From Fragilaria crotonensis (Eukaryota; Bacillariophyta; Fragilariophyceae; Fragilariales; Fragilariaceae): a stretch of DNA of 38,095 nt. The stretch is taken from the NCBI GenBank assembly GCA_022925895.1, contig JAKSYS010000607.1:1-38095 (forward strand), read 5' to 3'. The position numbers and the translations under genes were made by a program. How positions within the stretch are numbered: position 1 is the first letter of the stretch; each line of letters opens with the position of its first letter. The notes below the pieces were generated by a model, which saw nothing but the letters and a program-made list of their open reading frames with translations, was not told where the DNA came from and searched no databases. Shown one piece after another: positions 8,437-18,922 of the stretch.

Positions 8437-11130
8437 ATGCAAGCGTTGCCCATGTCGTCGACATCAACCGACGACAACGATTTGCTTTCAACCATTCTAA
8501 GTCACATCGATGAGAGGCTAGATACTGAAGAGCTGACTCTGTCTCAATGCGTACGAAGGCTGTTTAACACGAAGCAACGACCCTCTAGGCTCGTTGCCAA
8601 GTTGCTTCCACAAACTGAACTCGTTGCTCTTCAAGACGCGTACAAGGTCATTCTGGAGCATGTGTCCATGGTTTCCGATGATTCACCGTGTCTTTTGTCC
8701 ATCAAGGTATTTGCTACTGTGATCGTCTTCCTTCAGCTTGTTCTGGAGAGTATGGCCAAGATTGGCGACACCGAATGCCTAGAAATGTCAGCCTCGTTGA
8801 TCCAATCCATGCAAAGATCTATTTGCGCCCTTTCTCCGACTAAGGCTGAGTCGGATGAAAGAGATATAGTTCCTCTGAATGAACAGCATGCGCCTTCGCT
8901 GGCAGGGTTTTTCCTTGGTGCTATGCTTCGAAGTATTAATCCGTATGTATCATCTATTCCAGTCCTTCTTTCACCACTTTGGAAAAGTCTTTGCGATGTC
9001 GCCTTGAAAGCACCGCATGTACCTAACGAATGCATAAAGGCATCCATATTGGCCTTGTTGGTGTATTTGAAGGAAGGTGAACGCCGTGCCTAAGGTCGGC
9101 GGCAAGTTTTGTCGAGAGTCTACAGCAATCGCTGACTCTTCCTCAACATATCTTTCATTCCAAGGTCATTAGCTTTCTTGTGGCTCGTCTCGCGGCGCTT
9201 CTTACTGTGTATGTCAACAATAGTGAGGAGGAGGAAGATATCGAGAATATATTGGCTGATGTCTTTGCAGCAGTCGTGCGAGTTCGAGGTATCTCTAAGG
9301 CGCTCGAATTTTCTTCCGCGACACAAATACCCCAACAGGTCTTGCAAAGCTACAAATCTGTGGACAAGAAGATTGATCAATGCGTCCTGAAGGTATTGAC
9401 AATGAAAGAAACATTGAATCAGGCAGCTGTGAAGGCCTTCGTCGCTCTAAAAATTTCCCAGAAGCCATGCTTCGAGTCGAGGTGTTCGCGTTTTGGGAAG
9501 CTCTCGATGTTACAAACAATGCTTCAAAATACCCCAGTAGATTCTTCGTCTGCAGAATCGCTTTTGCTGGTTGCGGAACAAGCCATCTTTTCAGTTTTAC
9601 CGAAATCTAGTACCGAGCTTCTCGTCGGTGACAAGTGCTTCATAGATTCTTCGATTCTATTGGTTGTAGTGCGCGCCGCTGTTCACTTGGATCCTGCGAG
9701 TGGCCTTCATGTCCGACTCATGCTCATCAGGTGGTTGTCACGTGGGCTGCACCCAATCACACGAGAAGCAGTTGTGACCGTTGTGCAAAATTATGTGATG
9801 GCCTTGAATTGCATTGCAACTCGGGGCGGATCACCTAGGTCCTCCATCGACGCACATGAGAAACGGCTCGAAGGCCCCATCTTGATTTTGATGTCGAACC
9901 TTTTCTTCGACCACGAACTGCCACCAGCCATCGCGAAAGTATCGCCAGCGTCTTACACCGGCTCTTGTGCTCTCCTGATTGTCCAGCTTTGACCCGCAGT
10001 GTTCTGTTGGGTGCAGTGTTCGCGTTCCTCAAGACTCTCCGCGCTCGGCGCCGAGGAAGACACCGAAGGTTGACATTGGAAATACGTTGACACTAACAGA
10101 TTGGAATTGTATCTTGGACGTTGTGGCGTGCCTTGACTTTTCTTCCAATGAACTTCTCGAACGAGAAATGAGAAGTTTCACGGACGATGTGGGAAGCCGC
10201 GATGATTCTATCATATCAACAAGGATTTTCTATCTGAAAGGGCGATCACCGCTCGAAGTCGCTTTGCTTGTTGCTGGTGCTCAACATCAATCAGCAATAA
10301 AGTTGATGGGTTGGTTCTTGACGCAAACTCAACGTCGGAAGAGCTCTGCTATCTTGACGACGAACGGAACTATCTTGACGTGCTCGATGCTGCGATTCCT
10401 AGGTCGGAGCCTCCAACAGTCTCCAGATCTATCTCTCGTCGGCCCTGTCGCTACATGTTTGACTTGGACTGTTGCGCAGACAAGGCGATTGTTTTCAGAC
10501 CATAGGGATGAGCATGGAGTTGCATTGGCATTAGCGGCAGGCGAAGCTCTTCGCAGAGTCAGCAATGCCACTTCGCCGTCGACGCCCTCTGATGTTCTGA
10601 AGCAGATCGCGTCATGCTTCAACGAATTGTTAAATCTCTCGCTTTGGCCTGTATCTGCGAACGCGATGACGTGTCTGACTGAATTTGCGTCTACGATCCC
10701 AAAAACTCACCAGGACATCTTGCCCTTATGCCTTCCGCTTGATGCGCAGGGATTGTTCACATGCCGTTTGCAGGGCAAAGTTCATCGCGGCAAGACAGCT
10801 CACCGAGCAGACGAGTTTGAATGGGCTCAGAGTGCTTCTTCTCAACGTGTAATGAAGCTTATCCCAACAATGCCTCCAAAGTCGACGCCATTTGCCACAA
10901 GTGCCGCTTATACCCTCGCACCAGGTTCATATCTGCTCTCCATGCCAACAATAGAAGGCTCGGGCAGAAGTGCAATAGTGATCTTCCCTCCCGGAGAGCA
11001 GTCGCTGAATGACATCAAGCATATGCTCCAAAGAGACAAGATTGAAGGTGAAGACGTCAGGCAGCTGCACCGTGTACAACTCTCCGACAATGGAGGAGGC
11101 TGCCGGCTGTATTCCGAACAATATCATTGA
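8437..11130 (+). CDS. Large helical-repeat-like protein of unknown function, frame broken
   Basis: About 900 residues in total. The first ATG is at 8437 (another at 8452). The protein is rich in amphipathic helices with Leu/Ala/Ser composition and no obvious transmembrane segment, zinc motif or nucleotide-binding loop, as in HEAT/armadillo-type scaffolds. Readable blocks are LSQCVRRLFNTKQRPSRLVA near the start, FLGAMLRSINPYVSSIPVLL, LLSPLWKSLCDVALKAP, LMLIRWLSRGLHPITREAVV, TRSVLLGAVFAFLKTLRAR and ALALAAGEALRRVSNATSP. Three one-base frame changes are needed, near 9090-9100, 9930-9945 and 10060-10085; the protein-like character continues across each, so one gene is more likely than three. The upstream E2F-type site suggests an S-phase or DNA-repair role. 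A diverged homologue of a HEAT-like repair scaffold such as FIRRM is possible, but I could not identify it. Confidence 0.6.
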
Positions 11131-11370
11131 GCTTGATTCAGTCGCGGGAAACACGACTGACAAACGTATTTCCTGATCCTCAAGTCCTCTCATGTTTAGT
11201 GCGAGAATCACACTGTATTCAGTCTGTGTTCGGCACTGTACTCTTCACATCATTAGTTCTCCAGCGCTACAGGAATGGCGGGATGGTATTAATTATGAGA
11301 TTGGCTACAAGGTACAAGTACTTGTACCCTATAACTATGGCATCCAAGAACTGCAGTTGTAGTAGCAGGT

Positions 11371-11407
11371 ATCATAGCATCATAGCATCATACATCATAC
11401 ATCATCA
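11371..11407. repeat. CATCATA-type microsatellite, left flank of element
   Basis: ATCATAGC/ATCATAC repeats lie immediately left of the inverted-repeat element. A matching tract lies immediately to its right at 12080-12128, suggesting the element inserted into this microsatellite. Confidence 0.8.
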
Positions 11408-11408
11408 G

Positions 11409-12076
11409 GCCACTTTAATAGTGGCATTTTCTGGGAAAAACCACTATTAGCCACTATTAACCTTTCTGGTGGCGCCACTATTAACCAGTTTTTTTACGTA
11501 GAATCCATACTACGGAGCATTTGCACGTCTTAACTTTCCTACCGGTAGCTAGTACAGTACTAGTACACGCTTCATTGATCATGACTCCGAACAAGAGCAG
11601 AAGACACTGTTCAATGAAGGCCATGCCATTGCATATGGCCTCACAGTATGTGAGCAAGTGGATGCACAGACAGCACTTTCAGTAGTTTCAGTTTCACATC
11701 AAATTTGTTTACATTTCAGTCATGAGGTGAAGACTTTAAGTGGAGGCTTCTTAGCCACGCATTGTTTACAGGGACATCAATTGTTGAGAGTGACTTCTCT
11801 GAAGTAAAGTGAAGAATGATTGCTGAACTGGTCTTATAGACTTTCTTTTGGTGGATGGCATTCTGCATTCTACTACATTCCAAGCAGTTTACAATGCTTC
11901 CATCCAGAATACTCCTTCTGGTGTAGCGTACTACTTGTACCTTTGGCTCCTACTGTAGTAGTGTTTCTGGCGTACACTGGCACATGACCACTTTTAGCCA
12001 CTATTAACTTTCTGACGGCGCCACTATAAGCTCAATAGTGGCAATAGTGGCGTCCGCCACTATTATTTAAAGTGGC
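11409..12076. mobile_element. 668-bp inverted-repeat element (MITE-like or decayed DNA transposon)
   Basis: The ends are GCCACTTTAATAGTGGC (11409) and GCCACTATTATTTAAAGTGGC (12056-12076), inverted copies differing by a 4-bp indel. Each end is itself nearly palindromic (GCCACT...AGTGGC). Inside, a ~45-bp block (ACCACT-A/T-TTAGCCACTATTAA, then TTTCTG..GGCGCCACTAT) occurs in direct orientation at 11440-11484 and 11987-12030. The centre holds debris of a transposase-like reading frame (11771-11899). Both flanks are the same microsatellite, so a target-site duplication cannot be defined. Superfamily not assigned. Confidence 0.65.
11771..11899 (+). pseudogene. Transposase-like C-terminal fragment with stops
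   Basis: Translation from 11771 gives GTSIVESDFSEVK, a stop, RMIAELVL, a stop, then a hydrophobic stretch ending LLHSKQFTML. The spacing of ESDFS to a terminal HSKQF-type motif resembles C-terminal ends of transposase-related proteins I associate with stramenopile genomes, but this is recognition of a short pattern only. The stops show it cannot make a product. Confidence 0.35.
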
Positions 12077-12079
12077 TTG

Positions 12080-12128
12080 TACATCATACATCATACCATC
12101 ATACTATCATACTATCATACATCATACA
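12080..12128. repeat. CATCATA-type microsatellite, right flank of element
   Basis: TACATCATACATCATACC followed by ATCATACT repeats directly abuts the right end of the inverted-repeat element and mirrors the tract at 11371-11407. Confidence 0.8.
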
Positions 12129-12370
12129 CTCCGAGTACTCCAGTCTCCAGTAGGTTCATAGGTCATAGTCATAGGTCATAGTGGCAAGGGTGCATCTTTT
12201 TCTGTTGCCTTGTCCGAGCAAACTTTGGTGCACGCGCTGGCACTGCGGAGTCTTCGCGCAAGAGCTTCGCGCCATTTTTTGAATTCAATGCAAATTTGCT
12301 CGTAGCATAGAGTCCGATCGTCCGATCACGGCCTTGATGCGTCGTCCCAGAATTGTCCTCCTCCCCTACC

Positions 12371-15034
12371 ATGGCATCGCAGTCTCAATCGCAAGGCGAC
12401 AGAACTACTGTCCTGGATGCTACTGAGCTTCCGAACTATGATGAAGATCAAGGTAGGAAACCGAACTGAAGTCCCAATTATGACAAGAACCAATGTACTC
12501 AACCATGACTCACTCCCACCATCACTACCTCTCTAAGCGCTTTTCGCGCAGTTCCTACAAGAGCATCAGATTCAAATCTCGGAAAGAACCGTTGATAACT
12601 TAGAAGATGACGACGACCTGGAACCCACAGCCGGAAACTCCAATGTCAGACGCGTTCCGTGTTTTCTGCCTCTTCTTCAGCGTATCAAGGATCGGAATTA
12701 TCCCGACCCGTCCAACCCCACATTTGTCGTTGAAGTTCCGCTCTCTGAGATTGTTTCATGGGATTCCGTGCGAGGAGGTGATCTTGTTCAGCGTGTCAGT
12801 AAGAATACCATGCGTTATCAATCGATCTTTTGCGATGTTATTGATAAGACCTTGGAGAACTTGCCCAACTCTCCTGAACAATTGCCAGCTCGTGATACTA
12901 TTGATGTGCTGCTTGAACAACGCCTAGCTCAACAGGCATCTCAACAAGCAAATGTGAACAACAATCGAAATCAGAATCCAGACGGAGGGTGTACTCAACG
13001 ATGCAGCGGATGCCGTCGCCAACAATCATCAAGCATCGGAGGAGTTCCCTTCCCTCCTTATGCGACGATATGAGCTACGGATTCTTCCCATCGGTCGCCG
13101 AGGATCCATGCTTCCGTTTGATCGTCAATATCGTGGAAAAACTCTAGACACGGATGCTCCTGAAGACGGTGGCATCTCTCTCCGCTTCGTCCGCTCGCGC
13201 TCCATGGGTCGCATGGTCACCATTCGAGGCATGATTGTGCGGGCCTCCGATGTCAAGCCCAGCTGCGTGGTGGCAACTTACACCTGTGATGCATGTGGCT
13301 GCGAAGTGTATCAAGTTGTGGAGAACAAACGAGAATTCCTACCTCAAAGGGTGTGTCCCTCCACGGATTGCTCGCAACGACCGGGATCGCGCATGGAATC
13401 ACTTCATTTGCAAACTCGGGGAAGTAAGTTTGTCAAATTCCAAGAACTGAAATTGCAGGAACTACCCAATCAAGTCCCCATGGGTCACATTCCTCGCAGT
13501 ATGAGCGTGCACTGTCGAGGTGAGCTGACCCGTCTAGCAGCGCCTGGAGATGTTGTTACAATTGATGGAGTCTTCTTGCCTCAGCGCGTCGCTGAAAGTG
13601 GATACCGAGCCATGAAGGCTGGTCTTATCTCAACGACTTTCTTGGAGGCCCATAACATTATCGTGCATAAAAAAGCTTCGACGAATCGCTGTTGGGTTCG
13701 CTGTCCGAAGAGGATTCCATCAAACTGGAAGCCGATATTGCCAAAGTGTCGTTGGGCGATGACCCCATTGCCGCCTTGGCATCTGCAATTGCACCCGAAA
13801 TCTTTGGTCACGAAGATATTAAGCGGTCTCTACTTCTCCAACTTGTGGGAGGATGCACGCGAAAGCTCCCCGATGGGATGCGCATTCGTGGCGATATCAA
13901 CATATGTTTAATGGGTGATCCTGGAGTAGCGAAATCGCAGCTCTTGAAGCACGTTGCCGGCATGGCCCCACGAGGCGTGTACACTACGGGTAAAGGTTCA
14001 TCCGGGGTGGGACTTACAGCAGCCGTTACGAAGGACCTGACGACCGGAGAAATGGCTCTAGAGGGCGGCGCTCTGGTGTTGGCAGATCGGGGAATTTGTG
14101 CCATCGACGAGTTCGATAAAATGGACGAAAGGGACAGAACTGCCATTCACGAAGTGATGGAACAGCAGACTGTGTCGATTGCCAAGGCTGGTATTGTGGC
14201 CACCTTGAACGCTCGAGCAGCCGTTCTAGCAGCCGCGAACCCGCTCTATGGTCGATACAACCGCAAAAAGTCGCTTTCGGAAAACATCAACCTTCCTAAT
14301 TCACTTTTGAGTCGATTCGATTTAATGTTCTTGATTCTCGACGTCGCCAACGTTGATCGCGATATTGCCTTGGCTCGTCACGTTACCTTTGTACATCAGA
14401 ATGAAGGAGTCAAAAGTCTGTGCAGGAAGACGAGAAGGATGAAGGCAGCGCCAGCGACGACGAAGGTACGAAAGATGCTCCAGCAAACAAAATCAAGGTG
14501 ACCCCAAGGATCTTGCGTGAATACATCGCGCGCGCCCGCCAGCACCACCCGGTTGTCCCTCCCGACGTTGCTCCTTACATTGTTGAAGCGTATGTCAATC
14601 TCCGTATAGCAGATCGACCCGGATCGCGTGGTAAAAAGGCAGGTGATCAAACAGCAATGACCGCTCGTCAATTGCTTTCTATCCTGCGCCTCAGCCAATC
14701 CTTGGCACGTCTCAGATTCTCCGACTATGTCGCGCGAGAAGATGTCGATGAAGCCATTCGTCTTACCCACATGAGCAAGGCGAGTCTTGATCTCGATGAC
14801 TCAAGGTTAAACGGAAAGCGCAAACGCGGTGAAGATGTCACCTCGAATATTTTCACCATTATTCGGAACTACGCAACGTCAACAAATTCTAATGAAGTTA
14901 ATCTTAAAATGTGTGAGGCAATGGTTCTTCGCAAGGGTTACACGGCCGAGCAACTCCAGAAATGTCTGGAAGAGTACGATGATTTGAAGGTCCTTCAAGT
15001 TAATTCCAGTCGCACCCATGTGCACTTTCTATAG
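12371..15034 (+). CDS. MCM7: MCM7, subunit of the MCM2-7 replicative helicase (frame broken)
   Basis: About 859 residues once the intron is removed. The ATG at 12371 gives [16 protein letters not shown], then an 85-bp intron (12453-12537) leads into [15 protein letters not shown]7 hallmarks follow: [30 protein letters not shown], a C4 zinc finger (CDAC ... CPSTDC), [18 protein letters not shown] and [10 protein letters not shown]. The AAA+ core has Walker [10 protein letters not shown], Walker [10 protein letters not shown] and the arginine-finger motif SRFD, with a C-terminal winged-helix-like end. Three frame changes interrupt it: near 12985-13000, at the A-run at 13668-13673 (VHK to SFDES), and near 14412-14418. 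Each is repaired by one base, and all domains are conserved, so I treat the gene as intact with sequence errors rather than dead. It acts in the nucleus unwinding DNA at forks. A near E2F site (GCGCCATTT) lies at 12269-12277. Confidence 0.96.
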
Positions 15035-15174
15035 ATTCCCTGAACACCAGTCGTGACGAGAGATTCATAATATCCAGGTTTGGATCCTGTATTCCAGCAG
15101 CGCCTACGCAGCCGAGCAGAGTTTGCAGGGCTATCGTAAGACTTGAGTGAAAAGAGAGAAAAAACTAAGTATAG

Positions 15175-15828
15175 TTACGATACCTCGCTATTCGAAGTAA
15201 GCTCAGTCTCACTCACTAAAACTCCGTCCTCATCCGCATACACGAACATGCCAGGTACGAACTCTACTCCAGCAAATGCCACAGTACATCCACGTTCCCC
15301 GGGATGTGTCTTGGCCGATTTAATGGGATGGGTATTCATCGCCTTGACGCCAATCGGAATTTGGGCGATGACAGCCGAATCACGGATGCAGCCATTAATG
15401 ATCAATCCTGACCATCCATTGTCAGCCGCCATCTGCGCCAACAAGTCTCCACACAGCGCGACTCGCTGTGAGGCTGCGCCGTCGACGACCAGGACTCGTC
15501 CACCGCCGGCTTCTCCCAGTGTCGAACGCACCATGGGATTAGATTCAAAACATTTGACAGTCTCAACTTTGCCCGAAAACTTCCGAATGCCACCAAAGTC
15601 TTTAAAATAACCAGGAGTTGCGACCATCAAGCGGGAAGGACTATCTACGTATTTGTCGCAGAGATCTGCGGTCCCTGGGTGTTTTTGTGATGCCATGGTG
15701 GAGTGACTGATGAATCGTCGATTCGAGGCAACGTAACCTTCTAATCGGCAGTTCTGAAGAATGATACGAAATGACGAGCGTCCTCTTCTTTGTGTACAAG
15801 CTGAAAGGAATCGAAGACTGCTACGCAT
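15175..15828 (-). CDS. RraA-family protein (HMG/CHA aldolase-like)
   Basis: Start at the ATG at 15828, giving 217 residues with an Arg/Ser-rich, acid-poor N-terminus (MRSSLRFLSACTQRRGRSSF) that looks like a mitochondrial presequence; a second ATG at 15696 (MASQKHPGTADLCDKYV) would give a cytosolic form. The core is complete: TADLCDKY, FKDFGG, FSGKVETVKCFESNPMVRS, GGGRVLVVDGAASQRVALCG, NGWSGLIINGCIRD, GVKAMNTHPIKSAKTHPGE and GMFVYADEDGVLVS. Plant and bacterial members act as metal-dependent 4-hydroxy-4-methyl-2-oxoglutarate aldolase/oxaloacetate decarboxylase, with Arg-Asp of the IRD motif in catalysis; others bind RNase E. Diatoms are not expected to use RNase E regulation in this compartment, so the enzyme role is likelier. 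It is convergent with MCM7 and is the second RraA-type gene in the window. Confidence 0.92.
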   Translation of the reverse strand: MRSSLRFLSACTQRRGRSSFRIILQNCRLEGYVASNRRFISHSTMASQKHPGTADLCDKYVDSPSRLMVATPGYFKDFGGIRKFSGKVETVKCFESNPMVRSTLGEAGGGRVLVVDGAASQRVALCGDLLAQMAADNGWSGLIINGCIRDSAVIAQIPIGVKAMNTHPIKSAKTHPGERGCTVAFAGVEFVPGMFVYADEDGVLVSETELTSNSEVS

Positions 15829-16002
15829 AGTCTCTGTTGGCAGGCCTGTCGACCATGAGACGTTGCACGAGAAGTTCGAATGACTGCTCAGCTTCACATG
15901 AAGTCGTCCCCGGATCCCGGATCATCAGAGTTCAATCCGTGCAGGTGTCATGAAAGATACAGAGAAGATAGAATAGCCCTGACCCTAACTAACTCTTTAA
16001 AT

Positions 16003-16013
16003 GCGCGCCAAAA
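16003..16013 (-). promoter_or_regulatory. E2F-type site upstream of Tipin
   Basis: GCGCGCCAAAA, reverse complement TTTTGGCGCGC, contains the E2F consensus TTTSSCGC. It lies about 125 bp before the Tipin start, in the short divergent interval between the RraA gene and Tipin. Confidence 0.55.
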
Positions 16014-16136
16014 TATTTCTGTAACTTTTGGACGCAAGGATTTTACCGTATGCACATCTTTCTCCGTACATACACTATAATTCAAACATTCAAACCTCAC
16101 ATCTTCGTTCGATCGTTGCTGCATCCTGCAATCACC

Positions 16137-17660
16137 ATGGCATCACTCGCAGCTCGTCGCCGCGTCACCTTCGACGCTCCTGCACAGTCGCGTAATGATC
16201 GTTTAGCCTCAAGCAATGTCAATCGCAACAACTACTACACATCCGACGAAGACGACGACGAAGACGAAGAAGAACGAATCGCCCGGGAAGAGGAGGAAGA
16301 AGAACTCCGACTCTCGGCTGCGAATGGTGAAGCATCCGAAGCCCCATCCTCGAAGAAACGCAAACAGACGGACCAGGAAATCGCTGACTTGTACGCATCC
16401 ACAGCTAAGAAACGTAAGCCTCGTGCCACGCTCCAGCCTGCACATTTGACTGGTGCCGACGGCTTGATCCGTGTTCGATCCGATTTTGGTTCGTTAAAGT
16501 ACCCAGAGAAACGATCGTCTCTGGATGCAGCTGCCTCGTACAGTCGGAACCTTATTCACGCATACAAAGGATGGGCTTACAATCTCTTTCCAGGTCTCGC
16601 CTTTGAAGATGTCTTGTCTAGAGTCGAAACCTTTGGTTCAAAGCGAGAAATAAAGAGTCATCTCACCCACATGCGTACCGATGTTCGAAATGCACATCTG
16701 GAACGCATCTTTGGCCGTGAACGAGCCGAGCGCATGATCAACGAATTAGAAGATGGCCTCAAGAAGCAGCAACAAGAACACCATGTCGATGATGAATTAC
16801 CCTCTGAAGCTCCTGAGACGCCCGCCAATGCTGCCATGCCCTCTAACGTGCTGGAATCCCCAGCAGCGTTGATTCAAACGTCCTCGAAAACGCATGAGTC
16901 ACCATTGCCAGTCAACCCTGCTGAAAAGGTTTCAAAGTCCCGACAACCCGCGGCTCCTTCTGACCTCCCGGAGTCGGAATCCGAGGGGGAATTTGAATTT
17001 GAGAAGAAACCTTCTGGTGCAGCAGTGACATCTGCCTTTTTCGATACAGATGATGAAGACGATGCAAACAATGTTGACGAGAGACCTACCGAATCAGGAG
17101 CGGTATCTCCCACGGCATCCAGCACCTCCCCAATCGATGGGGAAGAATTCTCCAACCGGGGACACGACGACGACGAGAATCAAGCGGAAGTATCTCCGGA
17201 CCGCGAGGTGGAGGGAGGAACCATGGAGGATATGACACAGGCGACAGTCGTCGCTTCGCAATTCAAGACTCACGATGATGGTGATGGTGCCGAAGAAATG
17301 AATGTCGCAGAAGTGGTGGTGCTGACGCATGTGGCTGTATTCGAAACACAGTTCGAGTCGCAGACGCAGGCAACCCTAATTGCATCACAGCTCCAAAGTG
17401 ACGGCAACGAAGAATCTCAATCACAGACTCAGATGACGGTGCTTGCGAGTCAAATTGGATCTAGTGAAGAATCTCAATCACAGACTCAGATGACGGTGCT
17501 TGCGAGTCAAATTGGATCTAGTGAAGAATCTCAATCACAGACTCAGATGACGGTGCTTGCGAGTCAAATTGGATCTAGTGACGATTCGCAACCGGAATTG
17601 CCAACCCAGGACACTGTGCTTGCGACTCAAATAAGCCCTACACAAAACGTGGATAGCTAG
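16137..17660 (+). CDS. TIPIN: Tipin/Swi3/Csm3 fork-protection protein with SQ/TQ-repeat tail
   Basis: 507 residues from the ATG at 16137; an upstream in-frame ATG at 16050 adds a non-conserved leader. An acidic N-terminus (about 36-57) and a basic patch (KKRKQ, KKRKP) precede the Swi3 domain at about residues 100-185: LTGADGLIRVRSDFGSLKYP, then LIHAYKGWAYNLFPGLAFED, VLSRVETFGSKREIKSHLTH and MRTDVRN. This domain binds Timeless; the complex steadies replication forks and supports checkpoint signalling. The tail from about residue 365 carries 22 SQ or TQ dipeptides in ~145 residues, including three near-identical 19-residue units SQSQTQMTVLASQIGSSEE, and looser copies such as TQATVVASQ, TQATLIASQ and TQDTVLATQ. 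SQ/TQ clusters are the usual targets of ATM/ATR kinases. The gene has no intron and an intact frame. Confidence 0.93.
   Translation: MASLAARRRVTFDAPAQSRNDRLASSNVNRNNYYTSDEDDDEDEEERIAREEEEEELRLSAANGEASEAPSSKKRKQTDQEIADLYASTAKKRKPRATLQPAHLTGADGLIRVRSDFGSLKYPEKRSSLDAAASYSRNLIHAYKGWAYNLFPGLAFEDVLSRVETFGSKREIKSHLTHMRTDVRNAHLERIFGRERAERMINELEDGLKKQQQEHHVDDELPSEAPETPANAAMPSNVLESPAALIQTSSKTHESPLPVNPAEKVSKSRQPAAPSDLPESESEGEFEFEKKPSGAAVTSAFFDTDDEDDANNVDERPTESGAVSPTASSTSPIDGEEFSNRGHDDDENQAEVSPDREVEGGTMEDMTQATVVASQFKTHDDGDGAEEMNVAEVVVLTHVAVFETQFESQTQATLIASQLQSDGNEESQSQTQMTVLASQIGSSEESQSQTQMTVLASQIGSSEESQSQTQMTVLASQIGSSDDSQPELPTQDTVLATQISPTQNVDS
17412..17582 (+). repeat. Three 57-bp coding tandem repeats in Tipin
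   Basis: Units begin at 17412, 17469 and 17526. The first two are identical and the third differs only at its last base. The period of 57 bp equals 19 codons, so copy number can change without breaking the frame. Confidence 0.95.
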
Positions 17661-18922
17661 ACGTAACAACAGCAGAATCGAAGATCACTTTATATGTATA
17701 AAGTGACTAAAGGCTTGAGAGATTTGACGCGTCAGAGCGTATTATCAATGCTTTGCATGGTCTTCAATGATGGACTCCACATAGCTCGTGAAGCAAATTG
17801 TGGCTTCAGATGCGCAACTATCCTGTGGCCTGGGGTTGAATTGACAGTCAACTCGCAGGGTCTACTCGGAGTATTGTTCTGGTCAAATGTAATGTTTTCG
17901 TGTGCCCAAGAACAAAAACATGCAGACCGCCTGGTTTGGTATGTTACATGTTATATATCACTAGTGGGTGCCTCACATTTGATCGGAGTGTCTACTACAG
18001 GAAACTGGACGTACAGTACCCCCAACCTGGTCGTACTCCGTACCTCTACTTTTTTCCCGTACAGTATGCAGTACCATTGTACCAACGTAGGAAACACTTC
18101 ATGAAGTACAGTACCAGGTACCTGGTACTTATCATGGCCCAGTATTGCAGTTCATCGCACGGTATATTTTACAGTAGCATTTGTCAAGCAACCTGTTCAC
18201 AGCAAATTCAATGAGTATTCCATCCAGTAACTTTGAATTCGTACAGTATTGTAGTTCAGTAACGTAACACACTGTCGTTTCAACATAAATTACCGTCCGT
18301 TTATGTACTGTAGACCTTTCCATCCAGTAACTTTGAATTCGTACAGTATTGTAGTTCAGTAACGTGACACACTGTCGTTTCAACATAAATTACCGTCCGT
18401 TTATGTACTGTAGACCTGTAGTACATGTAATCCACGTAACAGTGCAACATTTGATCCAGTACCCCAGAGTGGTCATACTCCGTAACAGACGCACACACAC
18501 ACACAATTAATTTATAATATAGTAGGATACTATGTCTGCCTCTATCGTCTCTCTATGTCATTAGCTGAAGGAATGCTGATGCACGGTCCTATAGTGCAAG
18601 GAGAACCAGTACTCATTCGACGTCCTACACACTACACAGTACAATTGTGCAACTCGGAGTACACAGTACACAGTGATGGCTGACGGCTTCTGACTGTGTC
18701 ACGACGGTGAGCAAACTTCTACTCTAGCACGTAGCTAACGATACCACGGTACCAGTAGCCTACCGTAGACTAGTCGAGGCAGATATGCTGATGTAATGCA
18801 CCATCACACCATCATCACGAATCAGACCTCCAAAATTCATTCCAGGACGTTCTTTGCTGACACTTGCATTTGTTGATCCTCGTTGGAGCACAACAAAGTA
18901 CACTGTTAGTGCAGCAATCAGC
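17661..18922. other. Intergenic, repeat- and GTAC-rich
   Basis: Between Tipin and the DnaJ gene. It holds a 100-bp tandem duplication (listed separately), a CA microsatellite at about 18491-18505 and many GTAC/AGTAC words. A 136-codon open frame at 17694-18104 looks random. No gene is supported. Confidence 0.6.
18218..18417. repeat. 100-bp tandem duplication, two copies
   Basis: 18218-18317 and 18318-18417 are identical except at 18266 (A) versus 18366 (G). The near identity indicates a recent event, or an assembly effect. Confidence 0.95.

Noticed and set aside
12980-14420. Extra introns to explain MCM7 frame changes
   Set aside because: No GT-AG pair of plausible length fits inside the conserved blocks; single-base changes explain all three.
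15143-15610. 155-codon plus-strand frame opposite the RraA gene
   Set aside because: Antisense shadow of a conserved coding sequence.
17694-18104. 136-codon open frame after Tipin
   Set aside because: Runs into GTAC-rich repeats, no domain or targeting pattern; probably 3' untranslated and intergenic sequence.
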